Source: Pseudosulfitobacter pseudonitzschiae
GTDB lineage: Bacteria > Pseudomonadota > Alphaproteobacteria > Rhodobacterales > Rhodobacteraceae
Reading direction: 5' to 3'
Assembly: GCF_900129395.1 (NCBI RefSeq)
Contig: NZ_FQVP01000002.1
Location: 310,001 to 374,000 of the forward strand
Length of the DNA: 64,000 nt
Each line of letters opens with the position of its first letter. Position 1 is the stretch's first letter. The translations under genes were made by a program, and so were the position numbers. Shown here in pieces: positions 42,629 through 51,235 of the stretch. The notes under the pieces are model-generated. The model saw only the letters and a list, made by a program, of their open reading frames with translations, was not told the DNA's origin and did not search any database.

Positions 42629-43099
42629 TCACTCTCCAATTTCCCTGATCTTTTTCAGCAAATGCACAAGCTGTTCCCGCTCCTCTGCGTTCAGCATGTG
42701 CAGCATTCTGTCTTCGTGTTCGTTAATCAGCGCCAGCGCGGCCTCGTAGGCCTGCACGCCGGACTCTGTGGGCGCCAGCGCCTGAATGCGCCGGTCCTGT
42801 GGCACGGCCACACGGTTCAGATATCCGCGCGCTTCCAGTTCATCGACAATGGCCACCAGCCCCGACCGTTCAATCCCCAGCCGCCGCGCCAGATCGCTTT
42901 GCGTGAGGTTCGGCATTTCGACAACAAATGTCAGGGCGGAAAACACCCGTGGGCTGAGGCCGTGGTCGCCCATCACTGCGCGATAGTCATTTTGCAGCAC
43001 GACATAGGCCCGCTTGAGATTGTATCCCACGAGCGTTTCCAGAGCCATTTCAGACACATCCATCGCGTCTGCGCGGGCTTTCCGTTGGGTCCGTGTCAT
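42629..43099 (-). CDS. MarR-family regulator of the hydroxycinnamate cluster
   Basis: A 156-residue winged-helix protein. [32 protein letters not shown] forms the recognition region, and the [16 protein letters not shown] wing follows. Its position first in marR-SDR-ligase and the TAACAATTA motif shared with the distant divergent promoter suggest a FerR/CouR-type repressor released by a hydroxycinnamoyl-CoA. That effector is an inference from related systems. Confidence 0.86.
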   Translation of the reverse strand: MTRTQRKARADAMDVSEMALETLVGYNLKRAYVVLQNDYRAVMGDHGLSPRVFSALTFVVEMPNLTQSDLARRLGIERSGLVAIVDELEARGYLNRVAVPQDRRIQALAPTESGVQAYEAALALINEHEDRMLHMLNAEEREQLVHLLKKIREIGE

Positions 43100-43164
43100 G
43101 GCATCCTCATTTTATGGGGCGCGGCGCTGCCGGATATGGACAGACCACAGATCGTTTAGTAGGT

Positions 43165-43173
43165 TAACAATTA
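43165..43173. promoter_or_regulatory. Shared 9-mer TAACAATTA in the marR/DUF3237 divergent promoter
   Basis: The same 9-mer lies in the 36157-36169 palindrome. Here it is 66 bp before the marR start and 23 bp before the DUF3237 start. Arms are less symmetric (TTAACAATTAT), so the site is weaker as a palindrome. Confidence 0.5.
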
Positions 43174-43195
43174 TCGGAAGCGAAAGGCTCTGTCT

Positions 43196-43660
43196 ATGAA
43201 ATTGCTGAAGCCGGTGCTGGAACACGTCTGCAGGCTGAATGTCGAACTGGGTCCGATCCGTGAAATGGGGCAGGGCCGGGCCGGGGCGCGGCGGATCATC
43301 CCGATCATAGGCGGGACGGTTTCGGGACCGCGCCTGAACGGTAAAATCCTGAACGTCGGTGCGGACTGGCAAACGTTGTTTGGCAGCGGCATGGCCGAGC
43401 TGGACACGCGGTATGCGATGGAAACCGATGATGGTGCCGTGATCGAAATCATCAACTACGGATACCGCGACGGTCCGCCCGAGGTGCTGGCCGCGCTTGG
43501 CCGGGGCGAGGCTGTGCCGCCCGAGGATTACTATATGCGGACCCATGCGCGGCTGGAAACCGGGGATGGGCACTATGACTGGGTGAACCGCACGTTGTTC
43601 GTCGGCACCGGTGCGCGGAATGCATCTTCGGTCAATGTGGACCTCTACGCGCTGCGTTGA
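43196..43660 (+). CDS. DUF3237-family protein
   Basis: A 154-residue protein matching the DUF3237 family: an N-terminal LKPVLEHVCRLNVELGPIREMG, IIPIIGGTVSGPRLNGKIL and YYMRTHARLETGDGHYDWVNRTLFVG. These are beta-barrel-like proteins often found in aromatic-degradation clusters. No enzymatic residues can be assigned. It is divergent from the cluster's marR, so it probably belongs to the same regulon. It has no signal peptide. Confidence 0.8.
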   Translation: MKLLKPVLEHVCRLNVELGPIREMGQGRAGARRIIPIIGGTVSGPRLNGKILNVGADWQTLFGSGMAELDTRYAMETDDGAVIEIINYGYRDGPPEVLAALGRGEAVPPEDYYMRTHARLETGDGHYDWVNRTLFVGTGARNASSVNVDLYALR

Positions 43661-43672
43661 TCGGCAGGTCGA

Positions 43673-44191
43673 TCAGTCGCGAATCTCGTCGGGGGCCACA
43701 CCCCACAGCCGCGATTTCGGCGCCCAGCCCTTGTAACCGTCGGCGTTGACCCAGCACCATTCGGGATTGCATTCGCCCAGCCGTGCGATCACGCCGTTCT
43801 CAAGCACTGCGGCCGTGGGCGCGTTCGGGTCGGGGCGGGTGTGGATCGGCATCATGTCCTGTTCGATGATCACGGTACGGGTGCCCGACAGCAGCGAATA
43901 ATGCACCCAGCCGCCCAATCCGTCGCGGTCCTCGACGCGCCGCCAGTGGCCGTGTTCCGCGGTGATCTGCAGCGGCATGTCGCGCCGTTTAAACACCCAG
44001 TCGATCCGATGCGTCAGCGAGGGGCCGCGTCGGACGTTGCCCTCGGCGGCTTTCAGGGACACGAACCGGGGCAGAGGCAGGTTGGTAACCTGCCCTTTGT
44101 CCTGCGCGAGCACACTGCCGGCGGTGGTCAGCGACATCAAGAAAGCCGCACAGACCACACCTGTTTGAATTCTTTTCAGGAATCCTGCCAT
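43673..44191 (-). CDS. SH3-domain exported protein
   Basis: A 172-residue protein with a signal peptide (FLKRIQTGVVCAAFLMSLTTAGSVLAQ). Two bacterial SH3-like repeats follow: LKAAEGNVRRGPSLTHRIDWVF and HTRPDPNAPTAAVLENGVIARLGECNPEWCWV. Such domains bind peptidoglycan or peptides. The start at 44191 removes 35 extra residues that precede the signal in the longer ORF. It is divergent from the 2-hydroxyacid dehydrogenase gene. Its role in the envelope is unknown. Confidence 0.83.
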   Translation of the reverse strand: MAGFLKRIQTGVVCAAFLMSLTTAGSVLAQDKGQVTNLPLPRFVSLKAAEGNVRRGPSLTHRIDWVFKRRDMPLQITAEHGHWRRVEDRDGLGGWVHYSLLSGTRTVIIEQDMMPIHTRPDPNAPTAAVLENGVIARLGECNPEWCWVNADGYKGWAPKSRLWGVAPDEIRD

Positions 44192-44289
44192 TGCTGCCTC
44201 ATATAGTGGGCGCGGGTTCTTGTGCCTCGCGCTCTCATCGGCCACCATAGCGCGGCGCGATACTGTGCGCCAAGTCCGGGAGGTGCCGA

Positions 44290-45276
44290 ATGGCAAAGGA
44301 ACGTTTAAGTGTTGTCGTTACGCGACGGTTGCCCGAAGCGGTAGAAGCACGCCTGAGCGAATTGTTCGACACAACTTTGCGTGAGAATGACACGCCAATG
44401 ACGCGCGAAGAGCTGTCCAAAGCGATGAAAAGCGCGGATGTTCTGGTGCCGACGATCACCGACCAGATTGACGCGGCCATGATCACGCAGGCTGGCGACC
44501 GGTTGAAGCTGATTGCGAACTATGGTGCCGGGGTCGACAACATCGACGTGGCCACTGCACGCCAGCGCGGTGTGTTGGTGTCGAACACGCCCGGTGTTCT
44601 GACCGATGACACCGCCGACATGACCATGGGGCTGATTCTCGCCGTGACGCGGCGGATGCCCGAAGGGCTTGCGGTGATGCAGTCCGGTACATGGGACGGC
44701 TGGGCGCCGACCGCCTTGCTGGGTGGACGCATCGGGGGGCGCCGTCTGGGAATTCTCGGCATGGGCCGGATCGGTCAGGCCGTGGCACGCCGTGCCGCTG
44801 CCTTTGGCATGCAGGTGCATTACCACAACCGCCGACGCCTGCGCACCGAGACAGAGGAAAGCCTGCAAGCGACCTATTGGGACAGCCTGGACCAGATGGT
44901 CGCGCGTATGGATGTGCTGTCGATCAACTGCCCTTCGACGCCTTCGACATTCCATTTGATGAACGCGCGGCGGCTGAAGCTGATGAAGCCGGACGCGGTT
45001 CTGGTGAACACCTCGCGCGGAGAGGTGGTGGATGAAAATGCCCTGACACGGATGCTGCGCGCGGGCGATATCGCGGGTGCGGGGCTGGACGTTTATGAAA
45101 ACGGCACGAACATCAACCCGCGCCTGCGCGAGTTGCCCAACGTGGTTCTGCTGCCGCACATGGGGTCGGCCACGCTGGAAAGCCGGCTGGAGATGGGCGA
45201 AAAAGTCATCATCAACATCAAGACCTTTGACGACGGTCACCGTCCACCGGATCAGGTCGTGCCGTCCATGCTCTGA
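44290..45276 (+). CDS. D-2-hydroxyacid dehydrogenase (glyoxylate/hydroxypyruvate reductase type)
   Basis: A 328-residue NAD-dependent enzyme. The Rossmann motif LGILGMGRIGQAVARRA is followed by the NTSRGEVVDENAL loop and the catalytic His in LLPHMGSATLES; the substrate loop is NYGAGVDNID. It reduces glyoxylate or hydroxypyruvate, or oxidises D-glycerate. GGGAGG lies upstream of the ATG. It is followed 20 bp later by ggt and then a GlcD-like oxidase, suggesting a short-chain 2-hydroxyacid/glutathione-linked operon. Confidence 0.88.
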   Translation: MAKERLSVVVTRRLPEAVEARLSELFDTTLRENDTPMTREELSKAMKSADVLVPTITDQIDAAMITQAGDRLKLIANYGAGVDNIDVATARQRGVLVSNTPGVLTDDTADMTMGLILAVTRRMPEGLAVMQSGTWDGWAPTALLGGRIGGRRLGILGMGRIGQAVARRAAAFGMQVHYHNRRRLRTETEESLQATYWDSLDQMVARMDVLSINCPSTPSTFHLMNARRLKLMKPDAVLVNTSRGEVVDENALTRMLRAGDIAGAGLDVYENGTNINPRLRELPNVVLLPHMGSATLESRLEMGEKVIINIKTFDDGHRPPDQVVPSML

Positions 45277-45296
45277 AATATCTCTAGGGGGACGTG

Positions 45297-47075
45297 ATGC
45301 GTAAGATTCTGGCAGTGATGGCCGCTTTGGCGGCAGGGCCTGCTGTGGCCCAACAGGCCGCTGATGCGGTGCAACCCGAAGCGACCACATCGGGCGGGTT
45401 TGCCGCCATGTCCCCTCAGGTGGCCGCAGCCTTGCAGGCCAAGGAGGACGGCGTGCCGGTGCAGGGCAAGACGTGGATGGTGGCCGCCGCCAATCCCCAT
45501 GCCGTGCAGGCGGGGGCCGACGTGCTGGCCGCGGGCGGGACGGCTGCGGATGCGCTGGTCGCGGTGCAGACGGTGCTGGGACTGGTCGAGCCGCAAAGCT
45601 CGGGCCTGGGGGGCGGTGCATTCCTGGTCTGGTACGATGCGGCCAGCAAGCAGCTGACCACATTGGACGGGCGCGAAACCGCCCCGCTGGCCGCGACGCC
45701 AAAGCGGTTTCTGGATGCGGAGGGTGAGCCGCTGAAATTCTACGATGCCGTTGTCGGCGGTCTGTCAGTTGGTGTGCCCGGCACGCCCGCGCTGTTGGCC
45801 ACGGCTCAGGCGAAATGGGGCAAGGGTAACTGGGCCGACCTGTTGCAGCCCGCGATTACACTGGCGCAGGACGGTTTTGACGTGTCGCCGCGTCTGGCGG
45901 CATTGATCGCGGAGGATGCCGAACGTCTGGCGCGATTCGAGAGCACGGCCAGCTATTTCCTGCCACAGGGCCAGCCCTTGCAAGCGGGCGCGCGTCTGAC
46001 CAACGTGGCCTATGCCGACACGCTGCGGACGCTGGCGGATGATCCGCGTGCATTCTACACAGGCGCAATCGCACAGGACATCGTGGACACGGTGAACGCC
46101 GCCGTACCTGCGGGCGGTTTGCTGTCAACGCTGGATTTCACTCTGTACGCGGCCCGCGAACGCGACGCTGTTTGCGCTCCGTTCCAAGGGCACGAGGTGT
46201 GCGGCATGGGTCCGCCGTCCTCGGGGGCGCTGACCGTGGGGCAGATATTGGGGATGCTGGACAACTACGACCTGGGCGCCCTTGATCCCGCGGACCCGCA
46301 GGCGTGGCGGTTGATTGGCGACGCCTCGCGTTTGGCCTTTGCCGACCGTGGGCGGTACATGGCGGACAGTGATTTCGTGCCGATGCCCACCGCCGGACTG
46401 GTCGATCCCACCTATCTGGCCGAACGTGCCAAGTTGCTCGGCGGTGACGATGCCCTGCCCGAGGTCAGCCCCGGCACGCCCGAATGGGACCACGCGATGC
46501 TGCTGTCCGACGACGAAAGCATCGAACTGCCCTCGACCTCGCACATCTCGATTGTGGACAGCTATGGCAACGTGGCGTCGATGACGACGACCATCGAGAA
46601 CGGTTTCGGCTCGCGGCTGATGGTGCGGGGGTTCCTGCTGAACAACGAACTGACCGATTTCAGCTTTCGCACCCACAGCGACGGTGTGCCGATTGCGAAC
46701 CGGCTGGAGCCGGGCAAGCGGCCGCGTTCATCCATGGCGCCCACTATCGTGATGAAGGACGGCGCCCCCGCTCTGGCCATCGGCAGCCCGGGCGGCAGCC
46801 GCATCATCGGATATGTGGCACAAGCGATCATCGCGCATCTGGCCTGGGGCATGGATGTGCAGCAAGCGGTGGCGATGCCCCATGCGGTGAACCGCTTTGG
46901 CACCTATGACCTTGAGGCCGGAACCACGGCCGCCGATCTTGAAGGGCCGCTGGGCGACATGGGGTTTGACGTGAAAACGCAGGATCTGAACTCGGGCCTG
47001 CATGCAATTGAAATAAGCGATGGCCTGAAAGGTGGCGCAGATCCGCGCCGCGAAGGCATCGCGCTGGGAGACTAA
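45297..47075 (+). CDS. ggt: Gamma-glutamyltransferase (proenzyme)
   Basis: A 592-residue exported Ntn hydrolase with a signal peptide (MRKILAVMAALAAGPAVAQ). Self-cleavage should occur before Thr414 (in PSTSHISIVD), the N-terminal nucleophile of the small subunit. GGGAFLVWYD and GSPGGSRII are family signatures. It hydrolyses glutathione and other gamma-glutamyl compounds or transfers the glutamyl group. I prefer the ATG at 45297 over the adjacent GTG at 45294, because AGGGGGA then has four to five bases of spacing. It is in an operon with the dehydrogenase before and the oxidase after it (6-bp gap). Confidence 0.9.
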   Translation: MRKILAVMAALAAGPAVAQQAADAVQPEATTSGGFAAMSPQVAAALQAKEDGVPVQGKTWMVAAANPHAVQAGADVLAAGGTAADALVAVQTVLGLVEPQSSGLGGGAFLVWYDAASKQLTTLDGRETAPLAATPKRFLDAEGEPLKFYDAVVGGLSVGVPGTPALLATAQAKWGKGNWADLLQPAITLAQDGFDVSPRLAALIAEDAERLARFESTASYFLPQGQPLQAGARLTNVAYADTLRTLADDPRAFYTGAIAQDIVDTVNAAVPAGGLLSTLDFTLYAARERDAVCAPFQGHEVCGMGPPSSGALTVGQILGMLDNYDLGALDPADPQAWRLIGDASRLAFADRGRYMADSDFVPMPTAGLVDPTYLAERAKLLGGDDALPEVSPGTPEWDHAMLLSDDESIELPSTSHISIVDSYGNVASMTTTIENGFGSRLMVRGFLLNNELTDFSFRTHSDGVPIANRLEPGKRPRSSMAPTIVMKDGAPALAIGSPGGSRIIGYVAQAIIAHLAWGMDVQQAVAMPHAVNRFGTYDLEAGTTAADLEGPLGDMGFDVKTQDLNSGLHAIEISDGLKGGADPRREGIALGD

Positions 47076-47081
47076 GAGACT

Positions 47082-48485
47082 ATGGCAAAAGCGATCGACC
47101 TGCCGCGCAACGAAAGTGGCATCCAAACCGCTATGGGCGTGCTGAAACAGCAATTCGGGGACCGGTTCCAGACCAGCGCGTCGGTGCGCGAACAGCACGG
47201 GCACACGACGACGTGGATTGCGAACCAGATGCCCGATGCCGTGGTTTTTGCCAAATCGACCCAAGAGGTGTCCGACATCGTCAAGGTCTGTGCTGCCCAT
47301 AAGGTGCCGGTGATCGCCTTTGGCACCGGCACCTCGCTCGAAGGGCATGTGAACGCAGCCGCGGGCGGGATCTCGATTGATCTGAGCCAGATGAACAAGA
47401 TCATCAACGTGCATTCCGAAGATCTGGACTGTGTGATCCAGCCCGGTGTCACCCGCGAGGATCTGAACACCCACCTGCGGGATCAGGGTTTGTTTTTCCC
47501 CATCGACCCCGGTGCGAATGCGTCGCTGGGCGGCATGGCGGCAACGCGGGCTTCGGGGACCAATGCGGTGCGCTATGGCACGATGAAGGACAACGTTCTG
47601 GCGCTGGAGGCAGTCATGGCGGACGGCCGGATCATCCGGACTGCGCAGCGCGCCAAGAAGTCGTCGGCAGGCTATGACCTGACGCGGTTGTTGGTCGGGT
47701 CGGAGGGCACGCTGGGGATCATCACCGAGATCACATTGAAATTGCAGGGTATTCCCGAGGCGATCAGCTCGGCGCGGTGTTCTTTCCCGTCGGTGGATGC
47801 GGCGTGCCAGACGGTGATGCAGGTGATCCAGTTCGGCATTCCCGTCGCGCGGATCGAGTTGTTGGACACATTGCAGGTGCAGGCGTGCAATGCCTATTCG
47901 GGGCTGGACCTGCCGGAAACGCCGCTGCTGCTGCTGGAATTCCACGGCTCGGACGCCGGCGTGGTCGAACAGGCGGAGACCTTTGGCGCGATTGCGGAAG
48001 AGTTTGGTGGCACCGGCTATACCGCGACCACCAGCACCGAAGAGCGCAACGCCCTGTGGAAGGCGCGGCACAATGCCTATTGGGCATCGCTGGGTCTGCG
48101 CCCCGGTGCCAAGGGGATTTCGACCGATGTCTGCGTGCCGATCTCGCGGCTGGCGGAAATCGTGGTGGCGGCGCAGGAGCGGTTGGAGGAACTGGGATTC
48201 CTGGCGCCCATCGTGGGCCACGTCGGTGACGGCAATTTCCATTCGCTGGTGCTGGTCGATGAAAACAGCCCCGAAGAAATGGCCAAGGCCGAGGACTATG
48301 TCAGCTGGCTGGCGGAAACGGCGATCTCGATGGATGGCACCTGTACCGGTGAACATGGGGTCGGGCAGGGGAAAATGCCCTATCTGGTCAAGGAACTGGG
48401 CGAGGCCACCGATGTGATGATCGCCATCAAACGCGCACTGGACCCCGATAATATCCTGAACCCCGGCAAGGTTGTTACGGTCTGA
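47082..48485 (+). CDS. FAD-linked oxidase, D-lactate/glycolate dehydrogenase (GlcD) family
   Basis: A 467-residue flavoprotein of the PCMH/GlcD type. The FAD-binding region PVIAFGTGTSLEGHVNA and GGMAATRASGTNAVRYGTMKDNV are in the N-terminal half; a metal/substrate segment (GHVGDGNFHS) and GEHGVGQGKMPYL are in the C-terminal half. It oxidises a D-2-hydroxyacid to the 2-oxoacid. It starts six bases after ggt and ends the three-gene operon. No GlcE or GlcF partners are present, so it is the single-subunit type (D-lactate or D-2-hydroxyglutarate-like). Confidence 0.87.
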   Translation: MAKAIDLPRNESGIQTAMGVLKQQFGDRFQTSASVREQHGHTTTWIANQMPDAVVFAKSTQEVSDIVKVCAAHKVPVIAFGTGTSLEGHVNAAAGGISIDLSQMNKIINVHSEDLDCVIQPGVTREDLNTHLRDQGLFFPIDPGANASLGGMAATRASGTNAVRYGTMKDNVLALEAVMADGRIIRTAQRAKKSSAGYDLTRLLVGSEGTLGIITEITLKLQGIPEAISSARCSFPSVDAACQTVMQVIQFGIPVARIELLDTLQVQACNAYSGLDLPETPLLLLEFHGSDAGVVEQAETFGAIAEEFGGTGYTATTSTEERNALWKARHNAYWASLGLRPGAKGISTDVCVPISRLAEIVVAAQERLEELGFLAPIVGHVGDGNFHSLVLVDENSPEEMAKAEDYVSWLAETAISMDGTCTGEHGVGQGKMPYLVKELGEATDVMIAIKRALDPDNILNPGKVVTV

Positions 48486-48518
48486 CCCAAAGGCCGCTGC
48501 CGCGACACTGTCCTGTCA

Positions 48519-48576
48519 GGGGGCGCTGCCCCCGGCGCTGGCGCGCCTCCCCCGGAGTTTGTCTGGCAAGATGAAG
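48519..48576 (+). repeat. Intergenic repeat, copy b (fullest)
   Basis: A hairpin GGGGGC-GCT-GCCCCC (48519-48533), a GC-rich stretch and CCCCCGG, then the core GAGTTT, five bases, GCAAGATGAAG at 48555-48576. It occupies most of the 192-bp gap between the oxidase and GcvT-fusion genes. No coding potential was seen. Confidence 0.65.
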
Positions 48577-48677
48577 GACGATGGTCGCTTTTTTGCCGCG
48601 ACGTGTCGGGCGGCTGACGCGGGGGAGGCTGTGGCAGAGTAGAAGAGGGCAAATTCAGCCTTGCAGGGAATCGGGTC

Positions 48678-51173
48678 ATGAAAACAAACGTCAAAGCACT
48701 GGTGGTCGGCGGCGGAGCCGTGGGTACATCGATTGCCTATCATTTGGCCCGCGCGGGCTGGGATGATGTCATGCTGTTGGAGCGGGACGAGTTGACCTCG
48801 GGGTCGACCTGGCACGCAGCGGGCTTGCTGCCCTATTTCAACATGTCATTTGCGACGACCCATATTCACGACTATTCGATCCGCTTCTACAAGACGCTGG
48901 AAGAAGAAACCGGTCTGAACGCGGGCTTTGCCGTGGTGGGCAACCTGCGCATGGCACAGACCAAGGAACGCATGGACGAATACATGCTCTATGCGTCCAC
49001 AGCCGAGACTTGCGGCGTGCCCTATACCTTTATGACCCCCGACGAGATCAAGGCCAAGTGGCCACTGATCCGCACCGAGGACCTGGAAGGCGCGCTGTAC
49101 CACCAGACCGACGGCTATATTAACCCCGCAGACGTGACCATGGCGATGGCCAAAGGGGCACGCCAGCGCGGTGTGATGATCGAGCGGAAGTGGCAGGCGG
49201 ATGCGTTTCACTGGAACGGTGAGGCGTGGGAAGTGACTGCGACCAAGATGGTCGAAAAGGGCGGCAACCTGGTCCCTTCGGACGAGCAGATCGTGATCAC
49301 CGCCGAACATGTGGTGACCGCCAGCGGCAACCACGCACAGCGCACGGCCAAGATGTTGGGCATCAAGATGCCCGCCATCCCGGTCGAGCACCAGTTCATC
49401 GTGATGGATCAGGACCCCGAGCTGGTTGAATTCCGCAAGCAGCCTGGCAATGTCGAACACCCCGTTATCCGTGATGCGGATGCGCAATCCTATGTCCGCG
49501 AAGAGCGTGGCGGCTGGATCCTCGGGGTTTACGAGCCCAATGCGCCCGCGCGGTTCGAATATGGTGTGCCGGACAGCTTCCGCGCCGATCTGTTCCAGCT
49601 CGACCTCGACCGGATCGAAGATCAGTACATGGCGATGAACCACCGTATTCCTTCCGCCGAGAACTGCGGCCTGAAGGACGATTTCAACGGGCCGATCTGC
49701 TACACCCCCGATGGCAACCCGCTGGTGGGTCCGGCGCCGGGACTGCGCAACATGTGGCTGGCCGAAGGGTTCTCGTTCGGGATCACCGCGGCAGGCGGCA
49801 CCGGCTATTACCTCGCGCAGCTGATGGTCGAGGGGGAAGCCGAGATCGACATGGCGTCGCTGGACCCCAAACGCTACGGCGACTGGATGACCACCGAGTT
49901 TGCCGCGCGCAAGAACGAAGAGGCGTATGAACACGTCTATATCCTGCACCACCCCGACGAGGAGCGGCCCGCCTGCCGCCCCCTGCGCACATCGCCCGCC
50001 TATGACCGGCAGGCCGCGAAGGGCGCGCAGTTCGGCTGGGTCAACGGCTGGGAACGCCCGAACTATTACGCGCCCGAAGGGTTCAGCGATCACGATGCGC
50101 GCAGCTTCCGCCGCGGCGGCTGGTGGCAATATGCCGTGGAAGAGGCCAAGGCGATCCGCGAGGGCGTGGGCCTGATCGACGCCACAGCATTCACCAAGCA
50201 TCTGGTCAAGGGGCCCGGCGCGACACAGTTCCTGGACTGGTTCACCTGCAACAAACTGCCCAGCGTTGGCCGTATCAACCTGACCTATGCGCTGACAGGT
50301 GCCGGGACCACGCGGACGGAATACACCATCGTGCGGCTGGCGCAGGACGAATACTACCTTGTTTCGGCTGGCGCCTGGACCGCTTACGACAGCGACTATC
50401 TGCGCAAGGCGATTGCCGACAAGGCACCGGAGTTCGGCTATATCGAATGTCATGATGTGACGACCCAATGGGGTGTGTTCGCCATCGCCGGTCCGAAATC
50501 CCGCGATGTGCTGAACACGCTGGTCAAGGATGCCGATCCCGCCACCGTCCTGTCGAACAAACGCTTCCCCTGGCTGACCATGCGCCACATCGAACTGGGT
50601 ATGTGCCCGGTGCGCGCGATCCGCGTGGCCTATACCGGCGAGCTAGGCTGGGAGCTGCACCACCCGATCGAGATGCAGAACTATCTGTGGGATCAACTGA
50701 TGAAAGCGGGCGAGCCGCACGGGCTGAAGCTGGTTGGTGCACGGGCGCAGAACTGGCTGCGGCAGGAGAAATCCTATCGTGCCTTCGGGACCGAACTGGG
50801 CCGCGACGCGACCCCGCTCGAGGCCGATCTGCCGCGCTTTGTCGACCTGTCCAAGGAGTTCCACGGCAAGGCCGAGATGGAGGCCAAAGGCGTGCGCGTC
50901 AAATGCGTCACGCTGCTGATCGACGGGCCGGAGGATGCCGATCCGTGGGGCCGCGAAGTGCTGTACCATGGCGACGACCGCGCTGGGCGTCTGACCTCGG
51001 GTGGCTATTCGGTGGCCTTCGGGAAAAGCATCGGCATGGGCTATGTCAAACCGGAACTGGCGGTGCCGGGGACAAAGCTGAAGGTCAAGATGTTCGACCA
51101 GCTTTGGGATGCCGAAGTGACCGAGGACAGCCCCTATGATCCCAAGAACGCGACCATTCGCGTTGACGGGTAA
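48678..51173 (+). CDS. GcvT-fused FAD dehydrogenase (dimethylglycine/sarcosine dehydrogenase type)
   Basis: An 831-residue two-part enzyme. Residues 1-400 form a DAO-type flavin domain: VVGGGAVGTSIAYHLARAGW binds FAD and TSGSTWHAAGL carries the His used for covalent FAD in dimethylglycine and sarcosine dehydrogenases. Residues about 420-825 are a GcvT/aminomethyltransferase-like folate domain that channels the one-carbon unit to tetrahydrofolate. It oxidatively demethylates a methylated glycine. AGGGA lies nine bases upstream of ATG. It stands alone, with a strong terminator at 51199-51229. Which methylamine it uses is not decided by sequence. Confidence 0.9.
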   Translation: MKTNVKALVVGGGAVGTSIAYHLARAGWDDVMLLERDELTSGSTWHAAGLLPYFNMSFATTHIHDYSIRFYKTLEEETGLNAGFAVVGNLRMAQTKERMDEYMLYASTAETCGVPYTFMTPDEIKAKWPLIRTEDLEGALYHQTDGYINPADVTMAMAKGARQRGVMIERKWQADAFHWNGEAWEVTATKMVEKGGNLVPSDEQIVITAEHVVTASGNHAQRTAKMLGIKMPAIPVEHQFIVMDQDPELVEFRKQPGNVEHPVIRDADAQSYVREERGGWILGVYEPNAPARFEYGVPDSFRADLFQLDLDRIEDQYMAMNHRIPSAENCGLKDDFNGPICYTPDGNPLVGPAPGLRNMWLAEGFSFGITAAGGTGYYLAQLMVEGEAEIDMASLDPKRYGDWMTTEFAARKNEEAYEHVYILHHPDEERPACRPLRTSPAYDRQAAKGAQFGWVNGWERPNYYAPEGFSDHDARSFRRGGWWQYAVEEAKAIREGVGLIDATAFTKHLVKGPGATQFLDWFTCNKLPSVGRINLTYALTGAGTTRTEYTIVRLAQDEYYLVSAGAWTAYDSDYLRKAIADKAPEFGYIECHDVTTQWGVFAIAGPKSRDVLNTLVKDADPATVLSNKRFPWLTMRHIELGMCPVRAIRVAYTGELGWELHHPIEMQNYLWDQLMKAGEPHGLKLVGARAQNWLRQEKSYRAFGTELGRDATPLEADLPRFVDLSKEFHGKAEMEAKGVRVKCVTLLIDGPEDADPWGREVLYHGDDRAGRLTSGGYSVAFGKSIGMGYVKPELAVPGTKLKVKMFDQLWDAEVTEDSPYDPKNATIRVDG

Positions 51174-51198
51174 GGGCGCAACCAGCCCTTAGGAATGG

Positions 51199-51229
51199 AG
51201 GGCGATGTTTGCGGACATCGCCCTTTTTC
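51199..51229 (+). terminator. Rho-independent terminator after the GcvT-fused dehydrogenase
   Basis: AGGGCGATGT (51199-51208) pairs with ACATCGCCCT (51215-51224) around TTGCGG, followed by TTTTT. It lies between two convergent genes, 7 bp before the GH25 stop. Confidence 0.9.
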
Positions 51230-51235
51230 GTGGGA

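Noticed and set aside
46728-48356. 542-residue minus-strand ORF opposite ggt and the GlcD-like oxidase
   Set aside because: Antisense of two clear genes; no motif.
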